A stretch of DNA of 64,000 bases from Diphasiastrum complanatum. Lineage: Eukaryota > Streptophyta > Lycopodiopsida > Lycopodiales > Lycopodiaceae. Positions within the stretch are counted from its first letter, which is position 1; each line of letters opens with the position of its first letter. Shown here piece after piece: positions 11,901 through 23,074 of the stretch. The stretch is from assembly GCA_029204225.1 (NCBI GenBank), contig MU831857.1:36231-100230 (forward strand). The letters are read 5' to 3'. The position numbers and the translations under genes are program-made. A model generated the notes under the pieces. The model worked only from the letters and a program-made list of their open reading frames with translations, was not told the origin of the DNA and searched no databases.

Positions 11901-11990
11901 ATGAGGAAAACTTGGTTAATTTCTGGTCAACGTAGCTACAACTTTCCCGCTTACTAAACAAGCATCCAAAGCTCATTGAATCAGCAGATA
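8970..11990. other. AT-rich region with no recognised gene
   Basis: Both strands were read for domains, LTR ends, primer sites and tandem repeats, and nothing convincing was seen. A 134-codon minus-strand frame at 10671-11075 has no recognisable feature. The part next to 11996 would be the 3' UTR and downstream flank of the peptide gene. Confidence 0.4.
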
Positions 11991-11995
11991 GGCAG

Positions 11996-12793
11996 CTAAT
12001 GGCTGCGGGGAGGGTGTGGTGTAGGGTCTGAGTAGTCTACATGAAACAGTGGATCATTTATTCCAGTATCTGGCCTCTGACGATAACCCCTGAATTTGGT
12101 TCTCATGTCATGCTTAATGGTAGAAGATAGCTTTTCTGATTTTATAGGTGTAGACGAGTGAGGAACTCCAGTTGAGCTTTCGGCAGTTTCAGAAAGCAGA
12201 AGCCTTGGGGCCCAGATGATCTGCTTGCTTCCATGTCTTCTGGTTGCTGCCTGATGAACTGATCTCCTCTTTGTGACTATTTCCCACAAAAAGCTCCTCA
12301 GTCTAAAAGAGTTCCGTGGTAAGTTCTGCCTGTGTTGGTATGAGATCTGTCAAATTTATTCATTTAGTAATGCTCTCTCTCTCTCTCGCACGCAATCACG
12401 CGCACACACAGACGAGCTAGCTAGCACTGCAAATTACTTAATTGCACGGTATATGCCCGGGGTGAGAAGCCTACCTTTCTTGGAGCAAAAACTCCGTTAT
12501 TCAGCTCAAACTGAGCTAAATGGTCACCTTGCAGTTTCATGTTGATGTCTTCAGAAGAATGATCTGATATTCCTGAAAAGCAAGTATGCTGTTAATCTAT
12601 ATGGGTTGCCTCCAAAAATCAGCATGAACAAAACGCATGCTCTGCTGGCTATCGCTAAATCGTTATTAGGGAGAATACCTTGTGAGAGTTGGATGGATGT
12701 CTTGTTTCTTAAGAGCAGGCAAACGCCTACCAGAGCCGATGCAGTAAGCAGCACAAGGAGCAGAAGAATCCTTGCCCCAGCTTTCTGAACCAT
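11996..12793 (-). CDS. RGF/GLV/CLEL-like secreted peptide hormone precursor, three exons
   Basis: The proposed exons on the minus strand are 12793-12679, 12572-12475 and 12346-11996, giving 187 residues. Exon 1 starts at an ATG with G at -3 and +4 and an in-frame TGA four codons upstream. It encodes a hydrophobic N-terminus (residues 8-28, ILLLLVLLTASALVGVCLLL) that looks like a signal peptide. The junctions are AAG|GTATTC to TTTTCAG|GA (phase 1) and AAG|GTAGGC to TTTGACAG|AT (phase 0), with a TTACTAAAT branch-like site before the last. All three exons are open in the joined frame. The protein ends DYSDPTPHPPRSH (175-187), matching the RGF1 peptide DYSNPGHHPPRHN at 8 of 13 positions, including the Asp-Tyr needed for tyrosine sulfation. 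RLLL at 119-122 could be a subtilase (SBT6.1-type) cleavage site. RGF peptides signal through LRR receptor kinases to control root meristems. The region between is basic and variable, as usual for such precursors. The main alternative is a PSY-type peptide (DYGDP...). Confidence 0.75.
11999..12037 (-). other. Predicted mature RGF-like peptide
   Basis: These 13 codons encode DYSDPTPHPPRSH and are followed directly by TAG. Features shared with RGF1 are the first residues DYS, Pro at 5, His at 8, Pro-Pro at 9-10, Arg at 11, and placement at the extreme C-terminus. By family rule Tyr2 would be sulfated and Pro10 hydroxylated. Gly6, His7, His12 and Asn13 of RGF1 are replaced by Thr, Pro, Ser and His. 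Confidence 0.75.
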
Positions 12794-12802
12794 GACTTCG
12801 AC

Positions 12803-12988
12803 TCAGCTGCAGCTTCCTTCGACGTCTACGTCCACATTTGAGTATGGCGTTTCAAGATAGGCACTTACGCTGGGGCTAGATCTTTGATCCATACAAGAAT
12901 AGTTTTTCGACCATATGTGATGTACTATTTTGGGTTCAGCGATTGACCAGAGAGAGAGGATAAATCGCACTTCAACGATCTTGAACAT
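12803..12988 (-). CDS. Possible in-frame uORF of the peptide gene
   Basis: A 61-codon frame starts MFKIVEVRF and ends at a TGA nine bases before the precursor's ATG, in the same frame. If the transcript begins upstream of 12988, this uORF would be translated first, and stop readthrough would give an N-terminal extension. It resembles no known protein, and the transcript start is unknown. Confidence 0.25.
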   Translation of the reverse strand: MFKIVEVRFILSLWSIAEPKIVHHIWSKNYSCMDQRSSPSVSAYLETPYSNVDVDVEGSCS

Positions 12989-13060
12989 TCGAGAGGGAGA
13001 TCCCGTTCCGATTTGATCACACCAGAAATGTTTCCATGTCTTGCTTCATGCTTGAGAGAC

Positions 13061-13064
<4 letters not shown>

Positions 13065-13131
<67 letters not shown>
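13065..13131. repeat. (AG)33 microsatellite upstream of the peptide gene
   Basis: A perfect AG run lies about 270 bp upstream of the precursor ATG; on the transcribed strand it reads (CT)n. CT-rich tracts are common in plant promoters and 5' UTRs. A TATATTTATATAG stretch lies further upstream on the minus strand (near 13243-13258), a possible TATA box. Confidence 0.9.
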
Positions 13132-13135
<4 letters not shown>

Positions 13136-13139
13136 TTAT

Positions 13140-15455
13140 AGTTTAAGCCAACCTTAAGAAAGATAGCTAGATTCTCTCAAGCATGAGTTTTTGGGTTCAA
13201 CCCAGAATTTAGCCGAGCAGTCATGCCCGGCTGTTAAAGAGACTATATAAATATATAATAATACTATTATGTATAGATAATAGCTGATAGAACTGTGTAA
13301 GGTAGAATGTAGCTTCTTCGGTATGCTAAAGTCTAAACTGAAACAATCATGTGACAAGTGAGACAAATCGCATACATGCTGTCTGCTAAATAGCATACCA
13401 AACACATTCTCAGTAGAGTCAGCAAGCACATCACTTATCGAGAAAGGAGGAGGAGACATCCACGCTCCCGATTCCGGAAGCAGTAGAATGTACTAAGTTG
13501 AAATTATGTGTTTTACAAATTACGTTGTACAATGTATATCACTAGGTAGTAGGTACTAGGAGCCGAAGTATTTGCTTGACTCAATAAGTATATTGTATCG
13601 TCCGTCTCCACCTTAGGTCATACAGGGATGGATCATGGAATCATCCCTAGAAGGTACTAGACAAAGTCAGCCATCGTCGTCACAGATCTGAGATGCAGGG
13701 CGCAATTCAAGTTCACGGTGGGGTTGTTAGGCTACAGATCCACAGTTGACTCTTGGACACTTGTTTATAAATTGTAGTACATAGATGATAGTATATATAA
13801 CATAGTACATCACCCACAATTCATATGGAATATATTTTGAAAGTTATAGATGATGGAGGATCTTGATTCTTTACCCTAGAAACCTGAGCACAAGTTTCAT
13901 TTTTCCAACTTCAATGTCTATGTCAATTTTGCACCAGGAGTGTCTTGAACCGAAATAGAGTCTGGGATTACCCTGAAGAAATCTACCAGATTAAAACTGA
14001 GTACCAGTAAATTTGAATAAGCTTGTTTGCTGCCTGAGAATTAGTCAGTGAGCAGTAATAAGGTTCCTTTTTAAAGTCCTGCTACTGACTCCTGAGGATC
14101 ACCGATTCACGACACAGCTACTTTCTCACCAAAGCTAACAAAATCAATCAAGATGTGGACTCCACTGTCTGGTAGCACTTAGACCTGCACATCCCTACAG
14201 AATTAGACAATGCAGCATTTGTTCAAACTTCAAAGGGACAGAGTACAGTAGTTCATGGGCCATGGGCAATGGGGCCATGGGCTATCACGATTCACCAGCC
14301 ATCAATGATCAGGTTGGTTTGATGATAGACGTTACACAATAGTGTGATCTGCTTCAAAGTGGGAACTCGGAGCTTGGTAAATCTTCAGAAGAAGCAAGAG
14401 GAAAGACAAAATACGTTTTGAAACTAGAGCCATGCACTTGGCAATGTGCCATCTGTGATTTGACTATCCAAAGACTAGAGTCTCTAAGCTAGAGTCTAAG
14501 ACCACTGGGCAGCTGCCTTTCGTTTCTGTCTTGAGCTCAAAAGCCTGCTCATGAAAAACTAATCTTTTTTTAAACCATGGGGCCTCAATTAACTCATGGT
14601 ACTGCAAGAGCATCGGAGCTAATTTCTTCTAGAATCTGTTAAGGGTTCTCAACAAAAGTAGTCATATGCGATACTCCATAAAAATATGGCCAAGCCAAGT
14701 CCTTAGATTTTGGAGCACACGATTGAACTTGCACCTTCTTGGCCACACTAAACAACTCAACCCGTTGTGATCAATCTCATGAAAATCTTTCAAGCCAACC
14801 TTATAGAAAACCAACAACACTTTAATGAAAGCAATAGAATGACACAATAGAACTTATCAATTCGAAATTCAAAACTAAAAAATGCAAAAAAATTTGAAAC
14901 AAGTCAAAATCCTAAAAAGGAATAACTATTTAGCGATTTTTCAAACTTTGTTCAAAAATGTGTTTTTGCAAAACAAAAAAAATAACATGCCTTTTGCCCC
15001 AAAAATCAATCCAGCATGCTAGAATTTTTTTTTTTTTGACTTTTTAATAAAAACCACTCAAATAATAAATCAATATAATTTCACAAAAATATCTAGCTTT
15101 AATAATCTAAAACAACATTATAAAAAAAAACACATAAAAGACATTCTGGTTGTGTGAAATTCAGAAAAATACAAAACCATTCAAAATAGTTTTTGTGTTG
15201 AATTATTTATAATTTAAGAAGTTTCTAAAAATCAAAGTAAAATCTAAAAAACATAAAAACTCAAAACAATTACAATTATTAAATAGACATATGGTTACAT
15301 TTTATAAGATTTTAAAAAATAGTAAGATTGTAAAAATACAAAATGCCTCTCAATTTAATTTTAAACTTAGCTTTTGTAAAGTTCCTAAGTTGGGAAACAC
15401 AACTTGACCTCAAGAAACACAAAGTGATCTTGACGGTCAATATAGTGATCTTGAT
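13140..15455. other. Peptide-gene upstream region, then AT-rich spacer; no gene seen
   Basis: A 101-codon minus-strand frame at 13154-13459 matches nothing I recognise. From about 14850 to 15300 the DNA becomes A-rich. This is the pre-insertion flank of copia element C1. Confidence 0.4.
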
Positions 15456-15460
15456 GAAAC

Positions 15461-16255
15461 TGACAAAATTTTCAGAATTCTCACACGTGTGGGGATGATC
15501 CACAAGTATGATGGATCTTATTAAGCTTTATGATTAGCACAATAATCTGATTCTAGATTGAATAGCAAGATCTAGTACAGAACTTATGGCTTAACCACAA
15601 TCTAGCATGCTAAGAATCAGAGAATGATAGCATTGAATTACAAATGAGCAAAAGTACAAGAGTTTAGTGTATGAGCATTAGCCTCAACACGAGTTAGAGA
15701 GAGAAAGAGAGTGAGATATTCAAGCAAAAATGGTGTAGATCCAAAATGGCATGGAATAGCTACAAATATTTGGTTCTTCATAAAAAATTATGAGAATAGC
15801 TACACATATTTATGGAGTTTGAGGTAGCTCAACGTAGAACCACATCCATCCACCTTTCAATCACATCTAAAGTGAAAACTAGAGTCTAAGTGACATTTGT
15901 CACATCTCATGCATGTATCTCTACCTACTTTTACCAAGTGTCCTAGTTCTAACTAGAATTGTACAAATCATCATGCATGTGTCCATTTCACTTTGTGCAT
16001 GCCTTGCATGTCACTATGGATCACTTACAATAAATGCATGCGATATGCCACGAGTTTCTACAACCATATTAATGCTATTTCTAAGTCTATAATCTATATG
16101 CAAGTTGTATTCAATCAACTAGATATGACAAATCCATATAGCTCGAGTTCTATCTAGGCCAAATTTGGCATTTACATTTATGAAACAACATATTTGCATA
16201 GTACAAAGTTTGTAGCAAGCCTAAAGTCAAGATAGACTATTTTTCAATTTCAACA
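15461..16255 (-). repeat. C1 3' LTR
   Basis: On the minus strand it runs TGTTGAAATTGAAAA to CTGAAAATTTTGTCA. It contains CACACGTGTG at 15482-15491, near the LTR end. It has the full TG...CA ends, whereas the partner LTR has mutated its outer end. Confidence 0.9.
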
Positions 16256-16272
16256 CTCCTCCTAAAAACAAT

Positions 16273-19200
16273 CTATGTTGACTTGAACATGGATCTTGGT
16301 ATTACTCCAAGATTGGCTCTATGCTTAATGAAGGAACTCTTGCTCAAAGGTTTGGTGAGCAAATTTGCAATACAAGATGAAGTGTCGATGTGCTTCAAGT
16401 AGATTTTCCCTCCAATGAGCTTCTCTCTCACGAAGTGATGTGCAACTTCGATGTGTTTGCTCTTTGCATGGAATATCGGATTGTTGGCAAGGGCTTGTGC
16501 CGAAATGTTGTCACACATGATCATAGGTAGATCACTTCCATGATTATCTTTAGCTCCACTAGCAAAAAGCACTTCCTTTGTTGTATTAGTGAGTGCTTTA
16601 TACTCAGCTTCATAAGATGAGAGTGATACAATATCTTGCTTTTTGGAAAGCCAAGATATCAAGTTTCCTCCAAGATATATGACATAAGCACTTGTAGATT
16701 TTCGATCTACTCTATCACTTGCAAAATCTGCGTCAGAATATCCAACTATAGAAAGATCTTCACTTTTATACAACAAACCATAATCAAAAGTTGAAGATAT
16801 GTATCTAAGCACTCTCTTGGCCATTTTCCAATGATGAATAGTAGGATTTTGCATAGCTTGGCTCAACTTATGAACACTAAAACTTATGTCAGGTCTAGTT
16901 ATTGTGAGCCAAATTAGGGAGCTTATAAGACTCCTAAAAAGAGTGATGTCCACGAGGATCTTTCATCACCTTTGTTAGGGTCTTTTACAATTTGCTCCAT
17001 AGGAGTTTCTATACTCTTACAATCTAACATATTGAACTATTTTAACATTGAAAGAGCATACTTGGATTGACATACAAAAGCTTTATCATTAAGAAAGTCA
17101 ATGTCTAATCCTAATATGTAGTGAATCTTTCCAAGATCTTGCATCTTGAACTCTTTTCCAAGTGCAACCTTGGTCTCCTCAACTAACTTCATACAACTTC
17201 CTGTTAGAATGATATCATCAACATAAATAAGAAGGATGACAATATCTCTATCATAAAACTTGACATACAAGGAAGGATCATAGTTACTAAGTTTAAAAAC
17301 TTGGTGACTCAAGAAAGGTGTTAAGTCGAGAATACCACGACCTTGGAGCTTGCTTTAGTCCATGTAGACTTTTGAAGAGCAAGGAAACTTTGTCTTTGTC
17401 ATGGATGAACCCAATAGGCTGATCCATATAAATCTCTTCTTCTAGATATCCATTTAAAAATGCATTAGAGACATCTAGTTGAAAAACTTGCCAATTGAAA
17501 AAACATGCAATAGAAATTATGATTCTAATTGATACCATCTTTGCAACTGGAGCAAAAGTCTCCTCATAATCAAGTCCATAAACTTGAGCAAAACCCTTTG
17601 CACAAAGCCTAGCCTTGTACTTGTTGATTGTGCCATCTTGATTATACTTGACTCGAAAAACCCACTTGCAACCAATGGTGTGCTTGTTGGATGGAAGATC
17701 CACAAGCTCCCATGTCTTGTTGGCCATCAAAGCATCATATTCCTCCTTCATGGCAAGAAACCATTCCTTCAAATTGAGTGCATCATATACATCCTTTGGC
17801 TCCTCATGTGAAATAAAATAAGCACAATTAGTGGAGTTGAGTTCCACTTGCTTGCCTTTATCTTCATATGTAATCCTCCTAGGCTCGGATCTTTCTCTTT
17901 GAGACCTCTTTGGTGAAAAGATTCGAGGTGACTCCTCCTCAATTCTCGGCCCCATCTCTCCATGATAGTCTTCAAGGGTGACGATTGGAGTATCTTTTTG
18001 AGAATATTTGAACTCGGCCTCCTCAAGAATGTATTTTTGATCCTCATGAAATATAACATCTCTACTCTCAATTGTAGTTGAGGTAGAGGGAGCATAGATT
18101 CTATAAGCTTTCTTGTTGGATGAATATCCAAACATGATCCCTTTGATAGAATTAGGATCATCTCTTCTCCTTGTTTCCAAGGGTACATGAACAAAGCAAG
18201 CACATCCAAAAACTCTAAGGTGATCCACCTTAGGTTTCTTCTTAAACAAGACTTCATATGGTGATTTTCCAGCAACTGCATTATGAGGTAATGTATTGCA
18301 CAAGTAGTTTGCACAATTTATTGCTTCACCCCAATATTCAATAGGCAAAGAAGCTTCAACTCGGATTGCTTTAGCACATTCACATAAAGATCGATTTTTC
18401 CTCTCAGCAAATCCATTTTGAGATGGAGAATAAGCACAAGAAAACTCTCTCTTTATTCCTTCACCTTCACAATATTCATAAAACTTGTTGGAGATGTATT
18501 CACCTCCTCCATCACATCTTAAAGCTTTAACTTTTAAGGAAAACTGTTTCTCAACATAAGCTTTGAAGATTAGGAAGTGATCAAATACCATAGCTTTTGA
18601 AGAAAGTAGATACAACCAAGTATATCTTGTAAAGTCATCAAAAAAGGTGACAAACATGTTGCACCACCAATACTTTTAGAAAAAGAAAAATGAACATCCG
18701 AGTGTATAAGCTCCAAAGGATGAGTAGTCTTGATAAAAGACTTTTGATATGGCTTTCTATGTGATTTTGCAATAGCACAAGCCTCACAAGGCTTGAAATC
18801 TTTGGAAAATGATTTTGGAAGGCCAACAGTCTTCTCTCTCTTGACCATAGAAGACATAGACTTAAAGTTAGGATGCCCCAACCTTCTATGCCACAACTCC
18901 TCCTTAGATAAAAGAGCAACTTCACAAAGGTTTGCATTCTCATAAGAATTCAACTTGAAAATTCCACCATATCTAGATCCATCAGCTAGGACCTCATTGT
19001 TTTTCTTGATAAAGCAAATATTGGAGTTGAACTTTACATCACAACCACTATCAAGCAACTTTCCAACACTAATCAAGCTCTTTCTAAGTTGAGGAATAAA
19101 AAGAACATTAGAAAGTGCAAGAACTTTAGAAGAAGCAAGTTTCAATGGAATGTTGCCAATTCCTTCAATAGAGCACTCATGATCATTAGCAGTTAAATAG

Positions 19201-20205
19201 ATCTCTTAAGTCCTTTGTAAGATACAATTGAGTCAAATGACTCCTTTTGAACAGCACATATGTGAAGAAGCTCCACTATCTATGTACCAAGCTCCATCTT
19301 TCTTGAAAGGTGATGAAGAAAAACTGGACACCATAAGTGATCCTTCTCCATCACTTGCAATAGAATCTTCTTCAATCTCTTTGGAGAGATTAGCTTGCTT
19401 GAGTTGGTTTTTCTTCTTAAAGCAATTAGAGGCATAGTGCCTCTTCTTGCCACAGAAGAAACACTTCACTTTCTTCTTCTTGGTCTTTGAAGTAGAAGGA
19501 TGAGATGAATCATCCTCTTCCCCACCTTTGTCTCGATCCTTGGCTTTGTCTTTGTTGGATGGTTGAGAAAACCGGTTCTTGCCCTTCCTTTATGCTTGTC
19601 CTTGACAAAGAGGGCTTTGTCACTTCCAACATGTTGGAGTTTGTTCATCCTAGAAAGTTTATAACTTTGCCTAGCTTCTTTAGAGATAAGAATTCCTTGG
19701 AGAGTTTCTAAATTAGGCAACTTCTCCTTAATGGAAAAGGACTGAACAAGATTATCATAGTCATCTTTCAAGCCATTTAGAATGACTTGTACTAGCTCAT
19801 CTTGGTTAATTGTAACACCAACACAAGAAAGCTCTCTATGAAGATCTCCTCACTTCTTTGAAAACTTTGGAAAATCTGATTTCTAAGAGTGAGTATTCTA
19901 GAAGTATTCTTTGCTTCATAGATGGATTTAAGTGCATCCCAAGCATCTTTAGTTGTGGTGCAAGATCCTATCTCTCTCAAAATTTCATTAGATACATTCA
20001 TCTTAATGAAATGTAGAGCCATTCTAGCTCTCTTCCTGTACTTTGGTATTTCAAGTTGTGCTTGAGGCTCCTCCTCCATACCAAGCACAATGTCCATAAC
20101 ATCCTGGAGTATTAAAATAGACTCCAATCTAAGCTTCCAAATTGAGTAATTAGAAGTATTTAGTCTTTCATTTTCTTCTAGAAGATATCCTCCCAGAGGT
20201 GCCAT
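16273..20205 (-). pseudogene. C1 gag-pol, broken by frameshifts
   Basis: Read right to left, the order is gag, nucleocapsid, protease, integrase, RT, RNase H. Gag starts MAPLGGYLLEENERLNTSNY at 20205. The zinc knuckle starts CFFCGKKRHYASNC (19465), with the Gly of GH changed to Arg. The protease box is WYIDSGASSHMC. The integrase has ELWHRRLGHPN, HSDVHF and LRCDGGGEYISNKF. The RT has [25 protein letters not shown] and LIYVDDIILTGS. RNase H has GYSDADFASDRVDRKS and the final HIEVAHHFVREKL segment. Frame breaks near 19780, 19470, 19200, 18600, 17300 and 16960-17037 separate otherwise intact blocks. Catalytic residues are largely kept, but no complete polyprotein can be made. It is closest to C2 and C3 in this window, with many amino-acid differences. 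Confidence 0.9.
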
Positions 20206-20877
20206 TATGTGAAGACTTCTTAGTTATTGGACAACAATATGTTTGAACTTGTTCCAATCCAGTGGATCTCAAATATTTCACAAAACAAGATTATCTAGAT
20301 CAGACACTCAAAATGGTTTAAGGCACTTTAACAAGTTTGAATCCTACTTTTGGCACGTGTGAAATGCTTCAAAAGAAAATACTATTGATACTCAGAAGGC
20401 TCAAAAGGTGTTCAATTACTTCAAACTTAGTCTTGACCTTCAGTTTCTTGTGTAGGATGCTCAAAACAATGGACTCAGAACAAAGCAAGGTTGAATCAAA
20501 TCAAAAAGTGGTCACTCGGATTTTGGACCTCTTCCTATCCTCTTTAAGAGCTTATAACTCTTGATAGACACATTAGATTGATTTGGTATCAATTTCTATA
20601 GAAAGTACATTCATAAGCTTTCCATCAAGCTATAACGCCACTATCTTTGGATCAACAAGCAAGGAAATAGAAGGGACTAAAAAGCTCTCATTTTCACATG
20701 TGCGAAATTCCAGAATTCCGCACTATCACTTTTCAGACCTGAAAATTCAGTTTCAATCCAATTTGATCCAAACACTCTTCATAGAAAGATAAGAAAAAGT
20801 GTATAACTACTTTTTTGCTTGAATTAGCTCTCAAATTCTTGTACAATCAGAGATGTTAGCATGCAAAGCTCAATTTG
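20206..20877 (-). other. C1 untranslated leader
   Basis: About 670 bp lie between the primer site and the gag start. It has a CACGTGTG motif near 20353 and no sustained reading frame. C3 has a leader of similar length (58326-59068). Confidence 0.6.
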
Positions 20878-20889
20878 GCTCTGATACCA
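20878..20889 (-). promoter_or_regulatory. C1 primer-binding site (tRNA-Met type)
   Basis: On the plus strand GCTCTGATACCA directly precedes the LTR end TGACAAAA. Its complement, TGGTATCAGAGC, is the initiator-tRNA-Met site typical of plant copia elements. Confidence 0.9.
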
Positions 20890-21682
20890 TGACAAAATTT
20901 TCAGAATTCTCACATGTGTGGGGATGATCCACAAGTATGATAGATCTTATTAAGCTTTATGATTAGCACAATAATCTGATTCTAGATTGAATAGCAAGGT
21001 CTAGTACAGAACTTATGGCTTAACCACAATCTAGCATGCTAAGAATCAGAGAATGATAACATTAAATTACAAATGAGCAAAAGTACAAGAGTTTCGTGTA
21101 TGAGCATTAGCCTCAACACGAGTTAGAGAGAGAAAGAGTGAGATATTCAAGCAAAACTAGTGTAGATCCAAAATGGCATGGAATAGCTACAAAGCTTTGG
21201 TTCTTCATAAAAAATTATGAGAATAGCTACACATATTTATGGAGTTTGAGGTAGCTCAACGTAGAACCACATCCATCCACCTTTCAATCACATCTAAAGT
21301 GAAAACTAGAGTCTAAGTGACATTTGTCACATCTCATGCATGTATCTCTACCTACTTTTACCAAGTGTCCTAGTTCTAACTAGAATTGTACAAATCATCA
21401 TGCATGTGTCCATTTCACTTTGTGCATGCCTTGCATGTCACTATGGATCACTTACAATAAATGCATGTGATATGCCATGAGTTTCTACAAGCATATTAAT
21501 GCTATTTCTAAGTCTACAATCCATATGCAAGTTGTATTCAATCAACTAGATATGACAAATCCATATAGCTCGAGTTCTATCTAGGCCAAATTTGGCATTT
21601 ACATTTATGAAACAACATACTTGCATAGTACAAAGTTTGTAGCAAGCCTAAAGTCAAGATAGATTATTTTTCAATCTCAATA
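20890..21682 (-). repeat. C1 5' LTR
   Basis: Partner of the LTR at 15461-16255 along its whole length, with a 2-bp deletion in the GAGAGAAAGAGAG tract near 21131 and scattered substitutions. The CACACGTGTG palindrome has become CACATGTGTG. The outer end reads CTCAATA instead of TTCAACA. Confidence 0.88.
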
Positions 21683-21804
21683 GGAACTTCAGTAGCCAAC
21701 CAAAGTGAAATAGGCTCATCTCTCAAATTTATAAGAGGGAACCATTTCCTTTGTATTCGCGCTCCTTCTACTCTTCCTAATAACACTCTTATCAGTTTTA
21801 CTTC

Positions 21805-22004
<200 letters not shown>

Positions 22005-22322
22005 AAAACCATGGAGCGATCATTAAGATCTATAGACATGATTTATTTCATTGTTCACCTCCCCCTCCCTTGAGAAGACCAACCTGTTGAGGAGAAGATC
22101 TAGAGCCAAGGACGCCTGGATAAAAACCAGTAAATGAAACCATGAAAAAAATCAAAAAGAGAAAAATTATCAAATATGAACCATGCACGAATCTAGGCTA
22201 TTCCATGAGTAGATTCAAAGCTAAGATTGACAACCTTAGCAAGCTTAGATTCCCACTCCTATAACCGTGCTTACCCTCTCCCCATTGGATCGAAGCCCAT
22301 TACTACACGACTACTCACCCAG

Positions 22323-22455
22323 TTGGAGATCCAAGCCCCTTCTTTGCCCTCTTGGTCGCACCGATTAGGAAGGAACAGAAATGGTCCAATTGGAGATCCA
22401 AGCCCCTTCTTTACCCTCTTGGTCACACTAATTAGGGAGGCACAGAAACGGTCCA
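22323..22455. repeat. 67-bp tandem duplication
   Basis: TTGGAGATCCAAGCCCCTTCTTT...GAAATGGTCCAA at 22323 is repeated from 22390 with about eight substitutions. It abuts the inner edge of the LTR scrap that follows. Confidence 0.8.
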
Positions 22456-22459
22456 ACAA

Positions 22460-22807
22460 TGTTTATGCATAGATAGCTCGGATCTGAGCATTTAGGGCTT
22501 CTCTAAATTCAACATAACGTAACCCTAACATCTAACCTAATTGATCATCGGATTCACCCTAATTAGGGGTCTAGATCTCGAGATCCAAAAACAATGAAAA
22601 ACATGCTATTTTTGGGTCCTAATTTCTCTCTACCCTATCTATGCACTTTTTGACCTCTTTTCAAAAGTGCCACCACAATGTAATATGTAGAATAAAGCTT
22701 TGGAAATTCCTCCTATGCTATTTGGCACGCATCCAGTTACATGGCCATCTTGCCAATTACAATACATATGACCAAAATTGGTCCAAACTAGCTTGAGAAT
22801 TTTAACA
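22460..22807 (-). repeat. Truncated LTR of the C4 family
   Basis: On the minus strand this segment matches the first ~350 bp of the C4 LTR at 39430. Shared blocks include GGTCATATGTATTGTAATTGG, a run containing CTCTAGACCCCTAATTAGGG, and GCTCAGATCCGAGCTA. It starts TGTTAAAATTCTCAAGCTAG at 22807 and is cut at about 22460. A GAGGAG tract follows at 22815-22820, where a polypurine tract would be. Confidence 0.75.
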
Positions 22808-23074
22808 ACAAGGACTCCTCAATCGAGATTGTTAGTTATGCCTCAAAATTCCATTCAAGGCCAGTTTCATAATCCATGATCTTGAGATGACCTAGGAACT
22901 TTAATAGTGACATGTGGAGTAGTTCATGGTGTGTGACGACTATGTACTTGATGTGGGATATCAATACTAACTAGAATTATGTTTTGAAATGTTGTCGACC
23001 TAGACATGATTCCTTCCATGTTTGATATGTAAAGATTTTAGCACGTGTGAACTGTGAAAGATTCAACTAGTTTC

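Larger units (their letters stand above)
15461..21682 (-). mobile_element. Copia element C1, complete structure, decayed coding
   Basis: This 6.2-kb minus-strand element has two LTRs of almost equal length (15461-16255 and 20890-21682). A TGGTATCAGAGC primer site (complement at 20878-20889) touches the right LTR. A polypurine tract, TTTTTAGGAGGAG on the minus strand, touches the left LTR at 16256-16268. Flanking pentamers are GAAAC (15456-15460) and GGAAC (21683-21687), a target duplication with one change. By eye the LTRs differ at about 20 positions, so insertion is neither very recent nor ancient. Confidence 0.9.

Noticed and set aside
13154..13459. 101-codon frame as an upstream exon of the peptide gene
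   Set aside because: It lies beyond the CT microsatellite. The precursor already has its own ATG with an upstream in-frame stop and a signal peptide, so no further exon is needed.
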